Of a stretch of DNA of 64,000 nucleotides, positions 8,598 to 16,410 are shown piece after piece (the first letter of the stretch is position 1; every line of letters starts with the position of its first letter). The DNA is from Prauserella halophila. GTDB taxonomy: Bacteria; Actinomycetota; Actinomycetes; Mycobacteriales; Pseudonocardiaceae. The notes below the pieces were generated by a model. It had not been told where the DNA came from and ran no database searches. It saw nothing but the letters and a program-made list of their open reading frames with translations. The stretch spans positions 1,117,285 to 1,181,284 of the forward strand of contig NZ_JAMTCQ010000009.1 in assembly GCF_024171895.1 (NCBI RefSeq), given 5' to 3'. The translations under genes and the position numbers were made by a program.

Positions 8598-8660
8598 ACA
8601 GGAACAAGCGCGCTCGGTGGGCGATCACTTTAGGGCGGATCTACCTCGACATATTGCCAA

Positions 8661-8698
8661 ACAGCGAGCGAGTCGCTGTACTTCTCGCCGTTCGCTGT
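8661..8698. promoter_or_regulatory. Inverted and direct TCGCTGT repeats before scoA
   Basis: ACAGCGA (8661-8667) pairs with TCGCTGT (8673-8679), which is repeated at 8692-8698, 23 nt before the scoA start. It may be a second operator site; it shares no obvious core with the 19-bp palindrome. Confidence 0.35.
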
Positions 8699-8720
8699 TC
8701 GGACACAAGGAGGTGGTGAG

Positions 8721-9434
8721 GTGTCGAAGCTGCGTGTTGATGCGCGGGAGGCGCTGGCCGATGTACTCGTGGACGGGATGACGCTGGCTGTCGGCGGGTT
8801 CGGTCTGTGCGGGATCCCGAACGACCTGATCGAGGTGGTGCGGGACAGCGGGGTGACCGGGTTGACGGTGGTGTCGAACAACATGGGCGTCGATGGCAAG
8901 GGCCTCGGGATTCTGCTGGAGAACAAGCAGGTGGCCAAGGTGATCGCGTCGTATGTGGGGGAGAACAAGCTGTTCGCCCAGCAGTTCCTCGACGAGACTC
9001 TGGAGGTGGAGTTCGCGCCCCAGGGCACGCTGTCGGAGCGGCTGCGTGCCGGCGGCGCGGGTATCGCGGCGTTCTACACCCGTGCCGGGGTGGGAACGCC
9101 GGTGGCGCAGGGTAAGCCGCTGGCCGAGTTCGACGGGCACCTGCACGTCCAGGAACGGGGGATCGTCGCCGACGTGGCGCTGGTGCACGCGCACACGGCG
9201 GACCCGGCGGGCAATCTCGTCTATCGAGCCAGTGCGCGGAACTTCAACCCGGTGGTGGCGACCTGTGGCCGGGTGACGGTGGTGGAGGCCGAACACCTCG
9301 CCGGTGAGTTCCTCGACCCGGAACGGGTCGTGACGCCGGGTATCTACGTGGACCGCCTGGTTCGAGCGGCGCCGCGTGTCAAGGACATCGAGAAGCGTAC
9401 GGTGCGCCCTCGCGCCGACGTGCCGACCGACTAG
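8721..9434 (+). CDS. scoA: 3-oxoacid CoA-transferase subunit A
   Basis: 237 residues. GGFGLCGIPNDLI, SNNMGVDGKGLG, YVGENKLFAQQFLDETLEVEF (in parts) and GVGTPVAQGKPL are the standard family I CoA-transferase alpha motifs. It forms a heterotetramer with ScoB and moves CoA from succinyl-CoA to acetoacetate or a related 3-oxoacid. The GTG has a near-perfect AAGGAGGTG site 6 nt upstream. scoB follows 9 nt later. Confidence 0.92.
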   Translation: MSKLRVDAREALADVLVDGMTLAVGGFGLCGIPNDLIEVVRDSGVTGLTVVSNNMGVDGKGLGILLENKQVAKVIASYVGENKLFAQQFLDETLEVEFAPQGTLSERLRAGGAGIAAFYTRAGVGTPVAQGKPLAEFDGHLHVQERGIVADVALVHAHTADPAGNLVYRASARNFNPVVATCGRVTVVEAEHLAGEFLDPERVVTPGIYVDRLVRAAPRVKDIEKRTVRPRADVPTD

Positions 9435-9443
9435 GAGCTGCTG

Positions 9444-10094
9444 ATGGCTTGGACACGTGACGACATGGCGGCGCTCGCGGCCGCCGAGCTGCGCGACGGT
9501 GATTACGTCAACCTCGGGATCGGCATCCCGACCCTGGTCGCGAACCATGTGCCGGACGGGGTGGAGGTGACGCTGCAGAGCGAGAACGGCCTTCTCGGTG
9601 TCGGGCCGTTCCCGGTCGAGGGGGAGGAAGACGCCGATCTGATCAACGCCGGGAAACAGACGGTCACCGTCAACCCCGGTGCCAGCTATTTCGACTCGGC
9701 CGCATCGTTCGGCATGATGCGCGGTGGGCACATCGATATCGCCGTCCTGGGTGCGTTGCAGGTCAGCAAGCATGGCGATCTGGCCAACTGGGCGATCCCG
9801 GGGACTCTCGTCAAAGGGATGGGCGGTGCGATGGACCTGGTCGTCGGAGCCCGTCGCGTCGTCGTGCTCACCGACCACGTGGCCAAGGACGGCACCCCGA
9901 AGATCGTCGACGAGTGCACCCTGCCGCTGACCGGCTCGGGCGTCGTCAACCGGATCATCACCGACCTCGCGGTGCTCGACGTGACCGCCACCGGCCTCCG
10001 ACTGGTCGCGCTCGCCCCCGGCGTCACCGAAGACGAAGTCCGGGCCGGCACCGGCGCCCCGATCGCGGAGACGACCGTGGCCGGTCACGGTTGA
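9444..10094 (+). CDS. scoB: 3-oxoacid CoA-transferase subunit B
   Basis: 216 residues, full length. The catalytic glutamate (Glu47) sits in QSENGLLG, where the glutamyl-CoA thioester forms. [30 protein letters not shown] and [11 protein letters not shown] are further family hallmarks. It shares an operon with scoA. Because the neighbouring HMG-CoA lyase is decayed, acetoacetate probably comes from elsewhere, such as beta-oxidation or aromatic degradation. Confidence 0.93.
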   Translation: MAWTRDDMAALAAAELRDGDYVNLGIGIPTLVANHVPDGVEVTLQSENGLLGVGPFPVEGEEDADLINAGKQTVTVNPGASYFDSAASFGMMRGGHIDIAVLGALQVSKHGDLANWAIPGTLVKGMGGAMDLVVGARRVVVLTDHVAKDGTPKIVDECTLPLTGSGVVNRIITDLAVLDVTATGLRLVALAPGVTEDEVRAGTGAPIAETTVAGHG

Positions 10095-10190
10095 CCGCCG
10101 AACGAGGCAATGCCGCGTTCAGCCAGGCGCGCCGGCGTCCTACGCGTAAGAGTGATCTTTGAGCTCCTCCCCGCTTGTCCGGAGGCGTTG

Positions 10191-10341
10191 GCACACCAAA
10201 GTCTCCGGCATCACGGGGGTTCCTCAGTGACTGCGAGGCCACGTATTGCGGCGCCCGTACGAAGGTCTTCTCGATCTCGTCCAGGCTCGTGCGGTATCGG
10301 TCCGGCGGGAGGTAGCCCTTCTCGCTCAGGGGAGGTGTCAA
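10191..10341 (-). pseudogene. Fragment resembling the N-terminus of a DUF6932-type protein
   Basis: From TTG 10341 the frame reads TPPLSEKGYLPPDRYRTS, LDEIEKTFV, then loses coherence. The pattern P-L-x-E-x-G-LPPG-x-x-x-x-T-x-EEI-x-x-F is typical of the start of small DUF6932 proteins found near mobile or toxin genes. No continuation is visible, so it is a remnant at best. Confidence 0.35.
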
Positions 10342-10622
10342 CGAGTCCCACTCCGCAGTTGGGCAGTTGTGATACCTGGGGCACAGCTGTAGCGAGTAGG
10401 GGCTCGCTACCGGATGCGATCAGGCGATATCCGACCGCGATATTTCGGCCACGGGCGTGAACGCTGCCCCGACACGGTCGGAGTCCGGAACCGCCAGGGC
10501 GGGACGCCAGCCGGGCATGCGCACCGATGGAGTCGCTGCGTGATCACGATCGGGCGCCCGTCGCATGGCACGTCCGGCCGCTCGTTCGAGGCATGTCGCG
10601 AACATGACTGGGTAGACAAAGG
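10342..10622. other. Non-coding stretch with a small inverted repeat
   Basis: No supportable gene. GTAGCGAG (10389-10396) pairs with CTCGCTAC (10403-10410) across TAGGGG. All frames look like random high-GC sequence. Confidence 0.5.
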
Positions 10623-10663
10623 GCCCCTGGCGTTCAACGAGGGGGAGGTGGAACGCCAGGGGC
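10623..10663. repeat. 13-bp stem hairpin
   Basis: GCCCCTGGCGTTC (10623-10635) is exactly complementary to GAACGCCAGGGGC (10651-10663) across a 15-nt purine-rich loop. It is the first of two tandem hairpins in gene-free DNA and could be a terminator or the end of a lost element. Confidence 0.6.
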
Positions 10664-10694
10664 GCCGAGAAGGATGACACACCGGCCGGCGGCC

Positions 10695-10732
10695 ACGATC
10701 CCCGCACTCTCTCCGGAGGGTGCGGGGATCGT
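10695..10732. repeat. Second 13-bp stem hairpin
   Basis: ACGATCCCCGCAC (10695-10707) pairs with GTGCGGGGATCGT (10720-10732). The 12-nt loop itself contains the palindrome CTCCGGAG. It lies 31 bp after the previous hairpin. Confidence 0.6.
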
Positions 10733-10930
10733 CTCGTGTCTCGGGCAGGTAGTGGTGTACACCCTGCGCACGAGTGGTGCGCGGTTATGGGCCGGTATTT
10801 GTCCGTCTCCGGGTGTGGCCGGCGCTGTCCAGCATTCCGGGTGGTGTGGGGCCGCCTGCCCGGCCGGGAGCGAGGGGTGTCACCGGGCGGGCAGACGAGA
10901 TCACCGGCAGACGAGATCACGGACAGCCCC

Positions 10931-11007
10931 TGGCCTGCTCCCTGGTGAACTGATCTCCAGCGGGGCTGGACAGTTGCTGGATCAGTCTCGAGCACGAGAA
11001 GGACGTG
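10931..11007 (-). pseudogene. Duplicated fragment of the Ltp-lipoprotein gene
   Basis: 77 bp matching 16446-16522 with three mismatches, same orientation. Translated leftward it gives TSFSCSRLIQQLSSPAGDQF then TREQA, the end of the second Ltp domain of the intact gene at 16411-17025. It has no start or upstream domain. Confidence 0.85.
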
Positions 11008-11401
11008 GCATCGGAGCCCGACTGTCGGTGCGGACATGGCTGTCGGCGGGGTTCGTCATCACCACCGTGGGGTTCGCCCTGATGGCCTCGCTCCAGTCCC
11101 CGACGGTCGTGTTCGCCGGAGCGGCGGCCTTGGATCTCGGAAACTCTGTGGTCGGGGCGGTGGCTGGTGTGCTGCAGATCCAGCACACCCCGGCGCTCTC
11201 CGTGGACGAGTGCCCAGCGTCAAGACAGCCCTGCTAACGGTCGCTGCACCGGCGAGGATTGGGCTGGCAGGTGTGCTCGCCGAGATCGGCTCACCGCTGC
11301 TGGCGGCGGTGAGCGTCACCGGGGTCTGGATCCTGGTGCTAATGGCCGTGCTTGCCTCGCGCGATCTGGAATCGAAGGAGATACTCGATGCTCAGCAGTG
11401 A
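11008..11401 (+). pseudogene. MFS transporter remnant, frameshifted
   Basis: One frame gives SVRTWLSAGFVITTVGFALM, then FAGAAALDLGNSVVGAVAGV and stops at 11237. The +2 frame takes over near 11210 with PSVKTALLTVAAPARIGLAG and LLAAVSVTGVWILVLMAVLA, ending at 11401. These are three to four hydrophobic helices from the C-terminal half of a drug-type major facilitator. It ends inside the MerR gene start, suggesting a former transporter-regulator pair. Confidence 0.65.
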
Positions 11402-12158
11402 ACTCGCCGATCTGGCCGGCGTCACCGTGCGCACGCTGCGCCACTATCATCAGATCGGCCTGTTGCCCGAGCCGCCGCGATCTGACGGAGACTACCGACA
11501 GTACGGCATCGGCGATCTCGTGCGCGTGCTGCGGATCACAAGGCTCACGGCGTTGGGAATTCCACTGTCCGAACTCCCCGCGGTGCTGGACGACCCCACC
11601 GCTGCCGGTGAGCTCCTCAACGAACTTGACCGCCAAGCCGCGGCCGAGATCGAACGACTCAGCGCCCGCCGAGCCAGCATCGACGTACTGCGCCGCACCG
11701 GGGCACTGCCCGATCTGCCGCCGGAGCTCTCCACCTGGCAGTCGGCTCCCGATCCGGATGCCCCCAAGGACATGCTCCAGTACGAGCATGAGCAGCTCAT
11801 TCTGCTCGGACACCTACTGGATGACGACGGTCGGGCAGGTCTAGCCGCCCTGCTCAATGCCTCAGAAGACAGCAGGACGACCTCCGCCTCGCTGACGGCA
11901 CGCTTCTATGCCCTCGATGCCGACGCACCAGACCACGAGGTCGAGACGCTCGTTGACGATTGGATCGCCCACCTCCGACCACTCCTGGCACACACAGACG
12001 GCTTATCGTCTCTCAGCCCTCGAGCCCCCGCACTCCTGGACCAGTTGAACGAACACCGTCTCAGGCCGGTGCAGCACCGCGTCCTGCGTACCCTCCAGTG
12101 GCGCCTCACTCATTCGGGCGACACCTCACCGGTACGCAGCCGCACAACACGAGAATGA
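11388..12158 (+). CDS. MerR-family transcriptional regulator
   Basis: 256 residues. The N-terminal winged HTH is typical: LSSELADLAGVTVRTLRHYH, QIGLLPEPPR, YRQYGIGDLVRVLRITRLTA. A coiled-coil dimerisation helix follows near residues 80-110, then a longer C-terminal domain, probably a TipA/BmrR-like ligand sensor. AAGGAG lies 8 nt before ATG 11388. It overlaps the decayed MFS gene by 14 nt; the next gene is a peptidase 88 nt downstream. Base composition looks less GC-rich than the surrounding core genes. Confidence 0.85.
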   Translation: MLSSELADLAGVTVRTLRHYHQIGLLPEPPRSDGDYRQYGIGDLVRVLRITRLTALGIPLSELPAVLDDPTAAGELLNELDRQAAAEIERLSARRASIDVLRRTGALPDLPPELSTWQSAPDPDAPKDMLQYEHEQLILLGHLLDDDGRAGLAALLNASEDSRTTSASLTARFYALDADAPDHEVETLVDDWIAHLRPLLAHTDGLSSLSPRAPALLDQLNEHRLRPVQHRVLRTLQWRLTHSGDTSPVRSRTTRE

Positions 12159-12246
12159 TCTTAATCACGGCCACTGCGCTTGAGTATGACGCGACGTCGG
12201 GGATTTGACTGAGACTCATCGCACCCGCCGATCGGAAGGGAATGCC

Positions 12247-14163
12247 ATGACAACTGTTCCCGCACTGTTCTCTGTCGAAGACTTCTTCGCACCACCCACC
12301 CGCAGCCGCGCCGTACTCTCCCCGAACGGGACGCAGATCGCCTACCTCGCCCCTTGGCGCGGCCGGCTCAATGTTTTCCTGCGTGACGTGGACTCAGATT
12401 GGTCCACTCCCGACCTCGACGACGACTCGGGCACTCTGAACGCCCGCCGTGTCACCTCCGAGACACGGCGCAACATTGACCTGTTCTTCTGGAGCGTCGA
12501 CGGGCGTTACCTGCTGTTCCAACAGGACACCGACGGGGATGAGAACTGGCATCTGCATCGCGTCGACCCGGCGCGACCCCAGCAGCCTGCCGTTGACCTG
12601 ACTCCGTACGAGGGCGTGCGACTCATCGGTACGCAACTGTCGCCGGACCAGCCCGAGACTGCGTTCGTGCAGCTGAACAAACGGCGTGCCGATCTGATCG
12701 ACTTCTTCAAGCTCGATCTCACAAACGGTGACCTCACCCGCATCGCCGAAAGTTCCGGCGACGTGATCTCGTGGCTGCGTACACCGGAACGAGTGCTGGC
12801 CTTCACTATTGGGGAGGGAGGCGAACACATACTTTCGGAGTGGTCCGCTGACCAGACGCGCACGATCGCCCGTTTTCCCTCGTCAGATATTCTCCTCGGC
12901 ATCCTCCCTGTTGTTCCTACCGCGGACGGCACAGGGTTGTGGATCGGGTCCTCACGCGGCTCGGATCGCACCCGGCTGGCCCGTCTTGATCTGAATACCG
13001 GTGAGGAGACAGAGGTGGACAGCCATCCGGTGTTCGATCTGGATACTCCCCGGCCGGAGACTGATCCACGGTTCGCCTCCTCGCTGATCCTGCATCCAGC
13101 CACCGGTGACCTCCTCGGGGCTCGGTATCTCGGGGAGCGTCAGGAAATCCACGCTCTCGATACACACTTCGCCGAGGTGCTGCCTCACCTGGCCGAGCTC
13201 TCGGACGGGGACCTCTCCCATGTCTCGTGTGACACGACAGGACGGCGCTGGGTCGTGGAGTTCACGCATGATCGCGACCCTGGCGTGACCTGGTTCTATG
13301 ATCACACCTCGGCAGAGGCGCGCCATCTGTTCCACCCCTTCCCCCACCTCGATCCCAAGCAGCTGGCCCCTGTCACCCCCATCGCCATCACGGCCCGTGA
13401 CGAACTCTCCCTGCCCTGCCATCTCACGTTGCCGCTCGGCATCGAGCCACGTGGCCTGCCAACCGTGCTGCTCGTCCATGGCGGGCCGTGGTACCGCGAC
13501 AGCTGGGGATACGACCCCGAGGTGCAGCTTCTCGCCAACCGTGGATACGCGGTGCTGCAGGTCAACTTCCGTGGATCCACCGGATATGGCAAAGCCCATC
13601 TCGACGCCGGAATCGGTGAGTTCGCCGGGCGCATGCATGACGACCTCATCGACGCTCTCGACTGGTCGATCCAGCAGGGACACACCGACCCGGAACGAGT
13701 GGCAATCTACGGCTGTTCGTACGGTGGCTACGCTGCGCTGGTCGGAGCCTCCTTCACACCCGATCGGTTCGCCGCAGCGATCAGTTACACCGGCATGTCA
13801 GACCTCGTCGACCTCGTCGAAGGGGTCGTACCGTTCGCTCGCCGAGCCGTCGAGAACAGCTATCTGCGCCACATCGGCGATCCTGAGATCCCCGAACAAA
13901 GAGCAGACATGCTCGCACGCTCACCCATCAGCCGTGTCGACGAAATCACCTCCCCGGTGCTGCTGATCCACGGCGCCCACGACGTCCGTGTTCACCGCCG
14001 CAACGCTGACCGCATGGCCGAGGCGCTCCGCGCCCGCGGCGCGGACGTCGAATACCTACTCAACGAGTCCGAAGGCCACTGGTTCATCAACCCGGAGAGC
14101 AACATTGAGTTATACAGCCGGCTCGAGACCTTCCTGGCCAAGCATCTAGGAAGAGATGCATGA
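12247..14163 (+). CDS. S9 family prolyl oligopeptidase-type peptidase
   Basis: 638 residues. The N-terminal beta-propeller (about 1-390) carries WD-like repeats such as YLAPWRGRLNVFLRD. The C-terminal alpha/beta hydrolase is complete: oxyanion region VHGGPWYRDSWGY, nucleophile Ser491 in GCSYGGY, Asp579 in HGAHDVRV and His611 in ESEGHWF. Cytoplasmic, no signal peptide. Such enzymes cut small peptides or hydrolyse acylated compounds. GGAAGGG stands before ATG 12247; the open frame extends 14 codons further upstream without a ribosome site. With the MerR gene it forms an intact islet among remnants. Confidence 0.88.
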   Translation: MTTVPALFSVEDFFAPPTRSRAVLSPNGTQIAYLAPWRGRLNVFLRDVDSDWSTPDLDDDSGTLNARRVTSETRRNIDLFFWSVDGRYLLFQQDTDGDENWHLHRVDPARPQQPAVDLTPYEGVRLIGTQLSPDQPETAFVQLNKRRADLIDFFKLDLTNGDLTRIAESSGDVISWLRTPERVLAFTIGEGGEHILSEWSADQTRTIARFPSSDILLGILPVVPTADGTGLWIGSSRGSDRTRLARLDLNTGEETEVDSHPVFDLDTPRPETDPRFASSLILHPATGDLLGARYLGERQEIHALDTHFAEVLPHLAELSDGDLSHVSCDTTGRRWVVEFTHDRDPGVTWFYDHTSAEARHLFHPFPHLDPKQLAPVTPIAITARDELSLPCHLTLPLGIEPRGLPTVLLVHGGPWYRDSWGYDPEVQLLANRGYAVLQVNFRGSTGYGKAHLDAGIGEFAGRMHDDLIDALDWSIQQGHTDPERVAIYGCSYGGYAALVGASFTPDRFAAAISYTGMSDLVDLVEGVVPFARRAVENSYLRHIGDPEIPEQRADMLARSPISRVDEITSPVLLIHGAHDVRVHRRNADRMAEALRARGADVEYLLNESEGHWFINPESNIELYSRLETFLAKHLGRDA

Positions 14164-14253
14164 GGGCTGAAGATCATTGATGCTCACACCACCGGGACGC
14201 GTCGAAGTGTCGCGTCGCCGGCATGCGATCTGAATCCGCCTTCTCCATGAGCT

Positions 14254-14335
14254 TCAGAGACTCAGCGCCGGGTAATCGGTGTAGCCGCGTTCGTCCCCCG
14301 AGTAGAAGGTGAAGCGGTCTGGGCCGTTGAACGGC
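14254..14335 (-). pseudogene. C-terminal scrap of an Old Yellow Enzyme-type alkene reductase
   Basis: Reading leftward: GPFNGPDRFTFYSGDERG then YTDYPALSL and TGA at 14254-14256. The ending N-x-x-D-x-x-T-FY-x-G-x-x-GYTDYP-L is the signature C-terminus of OYE flavoenzymes. Only about 26 residues survive. Confidence 0.65.
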
Positions 14336-14344
14336 CCGCATGAG

Positions 14345-14565
14345 AGACGAGGCGGGGTCGATTTCGCAGTCGCAGAGGAGTGTGCCGCCTACAACGAATG
14401 CACAGCGTACACGGAGGTCTACGGCGACGCGGTCATCGACATCGAACATGCGGACGCACTCCCGAAGTTTCGCCGAGATGTGCCAAGACAGGGCATCACC
14501 AGGACCGATGATCCTCCGAGACCGCGACCTCGTCACCCCGATGACGACGACTGCGTCTTCCAGAC
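14345..14565 (+). pseudogene. Remnant of endo-alpha-1,4-polygalactosaminidase (GH114-like)
   Basis: GVDFAVAEECAAYNECTAYT, EVYGDAVIDIEH, then in a shifted frame ILRDRDLVTP and finally DDDDCVFQTC. These match the C-terminal part of secreted GH114/TM1410-type glycosidases (VAEEC-x-x-Y-x-EC, VLDIEY, LRDRDLVTP, terminal Cys). Frameshifts and a missing catalytic core make it a pseudogene, facing the OYE scrap. Confidence 0.65.
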
Positions 14566-14689
14566 CTGCACATACCAACACCCGAGAACTATTCGCCGCA
14601 GGCAACCTCGCAACCCCAGGCCATTCGCTGCTCAGTTGAGAACCGCGGCAGCTCCTCAAGGTCAACGCGAAGCCGAAGCTCGTTGACAG

Positions 14690-15016
14690 TCACGCGGAGG
14701 CGCTATCGGACTCTCCGGTGATCGACGCGACTGCTGCCATGACCGCACGCCGGTGTTGGAGAATCCGATCAGGAGCGGAAGGATCGGACCCGTCAGCGCG
14801 GAGCAGCCCGATAGGCGTGAGCACCCACGCCTGAGCGATTGCAGAGATGATGACAAGAAGGTCGACCGCGGAGATCACGCCGTCGCGCCCGTTACCGGCC
14901 GAGACTGTCTTGGCCGGGTAGGCCTCCACCGGCTCTGCAGCTACGTCCGGCCGCTCCAACTGCGCCCACAGACTCACCCGCAACGCGGTCGGGTCCGCCT
15001 GATGATAGTCGAACAA
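14690..15016 (-). CDS. Possible hypothetical protein, 108 residues
   Basis: An open frame with one hydrophobic segment (VISAVDLLVIISAIAQAWV) followed by a charged tail. No family recognised, no clear ribosome site, and it lies among remnants, so it may be a chance frame or the end of a lost membrane protein. Confidence 0.25.
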   Translation of the reverse strand: MFDYHQADPTALRVSLWAQLERPDVAAEPVEAYPAKTVSAGNGRDGVISAVDLLVIISAIAQAWVLTPIGLLRADGSDPSAPDRILQHRRAVMAAVASITGESDSASA

Positions 15017-15045
15017 ACGCCCCGCCCATTGCGCCAGTGCCTCAG

Positions 15046-15138
15046 ACTCGGGTGGCAGTTTGGCAACAGCTGCATGAGGTGTTGCTGGCCCAGCTCAACG
15101 CCGCCGGGCTGATCGACTGGTCCCGGGCAGCGGTGGAT
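15046..15138 (+). mobile_element. IS5-family transposase fragment
   Basis: The frame reads VAVWQQLHEVLLAQLNAAGL, IDWSRAAVD, the N-terminal region of IS5/IS1182-like actinobacterial transposases (W-x-x-L-x-x-x-LL-x-x-LN-AAG-x-IDWSRAV-D). About 30 residues only: no DDE residues, no terminal repeats. Confidence 0.65.
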
Positions 15139-15201
15139 AGGAGAGACGGACTGCCGGGCGTTGTCATGCCAACGGGACTGATACCTCGCTCGACGGGTTC
15201 A

Positions 15202-15318
15202 TCACAGAAGGCCCCACGCCGATATCGCCAGGCCGGCGACTACCACGAGAACCAGGGTTGAGACAGTCACGGCCAGGAGTCCAAGGAACCCCAGGATCTC
15301 GGTGTGCCGGTTACCCAT
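15202..15318 (-). CDS. 38-residue single-span membrane peptide
   Basis: GGAGGTG lies 6 nt before the ATG at 15318. MGNRHTEILGFLGLL is followed by a continuous hydrophobic helix (VTVSTLVLVVVAGLAISA) and ends WGLL. Form (polar start, one membrane span) and good ribosome site suggest a real small protein; hydrophobic type I toxin-like or regulatory peptides look similar. It is divergent from the DUF5753 remnant. Function unknown. Confidence 0.5.
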   Translation of the reverse strand: MGNRHTEILGFLGLLAVTVSTLVLVVVAGLAISAWGLL

Positions 15319-15419
15319 CGTCCACACCTCCGCGGCCGGGAACGCAAACAGGACCGGACGTCATTGTCCGTCCGAGTCCAACCCCGCGCAGGCCGACAAG
15401 CCCACCCAGGCGCCACGAC

Positions 15420-16026
15420 GGACAGCTTTCAGTCCGGGCACACCGCGCTTCAGCAGTCGTTCGGCGAGCTGGAGCAGCGGGCGGAGCACATCCGCGTGTT
15501 CGAGACCGTGCTCGTGCCCGGCCTGGTACAGACCCACAGCTACGCCCTGGCGGTGTTCCGCGGACTGTCGGCGCTGCGTGGCACGACTCGCGACCCCGAC
15601 CAGGCTGCCGCGGCACGTATGCAGCGCCAGACGATCCTCTACGAACCGTCAGCCCAGGTCGACATCCTCGTCAGCGAGGCCGCGCTACGTACACCGCCGC
15701 CCGGCGTCGACCCGGATGGCGACTGGTTCGAGACCATGGCCGGCCAGATCGACCGGCTACTTGCGCTCGTCGGCGGCCCTGCTGTCGGCTTTCGCGTGCT
15801 CCCACTCGGCATGCCTCTCCCGACGGCGCCACTCCACGGGTTCACGATCCTCGATGACCTCGTCGTCGCCGAATTGCTGCACACCAGTATCCGCACCAGC
15901 GACGGCAACGACTACGCGTTCTACGACGACCTGTTCCGGCAACTCTGGGACGCTGCCGCGGCCGACGACGCTGCTCGGTCGATCCTGCTCGACGTTTCGG
16001 CCGGCTACCAGCAGGCACGACGGTAG
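15420..16026 (+). pseudogene. DUF5753 domain of an XRE regulator, HTH part missing
   Basis: ELEQRAEHIRVFETVLVPGL, VQTHSYALAVFRG, then LVSEAALRTPPPG and the conserved C-terminal LLDVSAGYQQAR identify the DUF5753 ligand-binding-like domain that normally follows an N-terminal XRE helix-turn-helix. The preceding residues look frame-scrambled, with no HTH. The missing domain type is found on the opposite strand immediately downstream (16053-16273), as if a segment had been inverted. Confidence 0.6.
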
Positions 16027-16052
16027 CCGACCGAACGGGTCGAGGCGCGACT

Positions 16053-16273
16053 TCACAGCACGTATCCCAGCATGCTCCTCGATGACGCTGTCGCGATTGC
16101 CTCGAACGTCTGCCGATCGACACGTCGCCGCGTTCGATGTTGCCGAGATACCCGTGCCAGAGCCCGGCGAGCTGCGCGGCGGTTTCGAGGTTCAGCTGCC
16201 GCCAGGACCGGGCCTCGCGGATCCGGCGGCCGATGGGGGTCGTGTCGTTGTCGCTCGTGGGCGCACCTCTCAC
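16053..16273 (-). pseudogene. XRE helix-turn-helix half-gene, frameshifted
   Basis: From GTG 16273: TTPIGRRIREARSWRQLNLE, TAAQLAGLWHGYLGNIERGD, then the neighbouring frame supplies RQTFEAIATASSRSMLGYVL and a stop at 16053. The frameshift is near 16115. The HTH should be followed by DUF5753; it ends instead 27 bp from a DUF5753 domain pointing toward it. Confidence 0.6.
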
Positions 16274-16348
16274 GTCTGCGGAGTGAGGTTCAGCTGCGGA
16301 ACGCCCCCGGTGGCCAAACCGGGGCCGTTCCTCCGCAGATGAGATGCG

Positions 16349-16374
16349 CCCATTCACCGTAGCCGGTGAATGGG
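16349..16374 (-). terminator. Hairpin downstream of the Ltp gene
   Basis: CCCATTCACCG (16349-16359) pairs with CGGTGAATGGG (16364-16374), loop of 4 nt. It begins 37 nt after the stop of the leftward Ltp gene. No T-run. Confidence 0.6.
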
Positions 16375-16410
16375 GCAGCCTGCGAGCGATCATCCGGACG
16401 GCTTGTGCAC

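Noticed and set aside
14174-14665. 163-codon minus-strand frame over the OYE and GH114 scraps
   Set aside because: The recognisable pieces on both strands are in other frames; this one has no coherent motif.
15304-15420. Extension of the DUF5753 gene upstream to 15304
   Set aside because: These codons give an Arg/Gly/Pro-rich stretch with no HTH and overlap the start of the small membrane peptide gene; treated as non-homologous lead-in.
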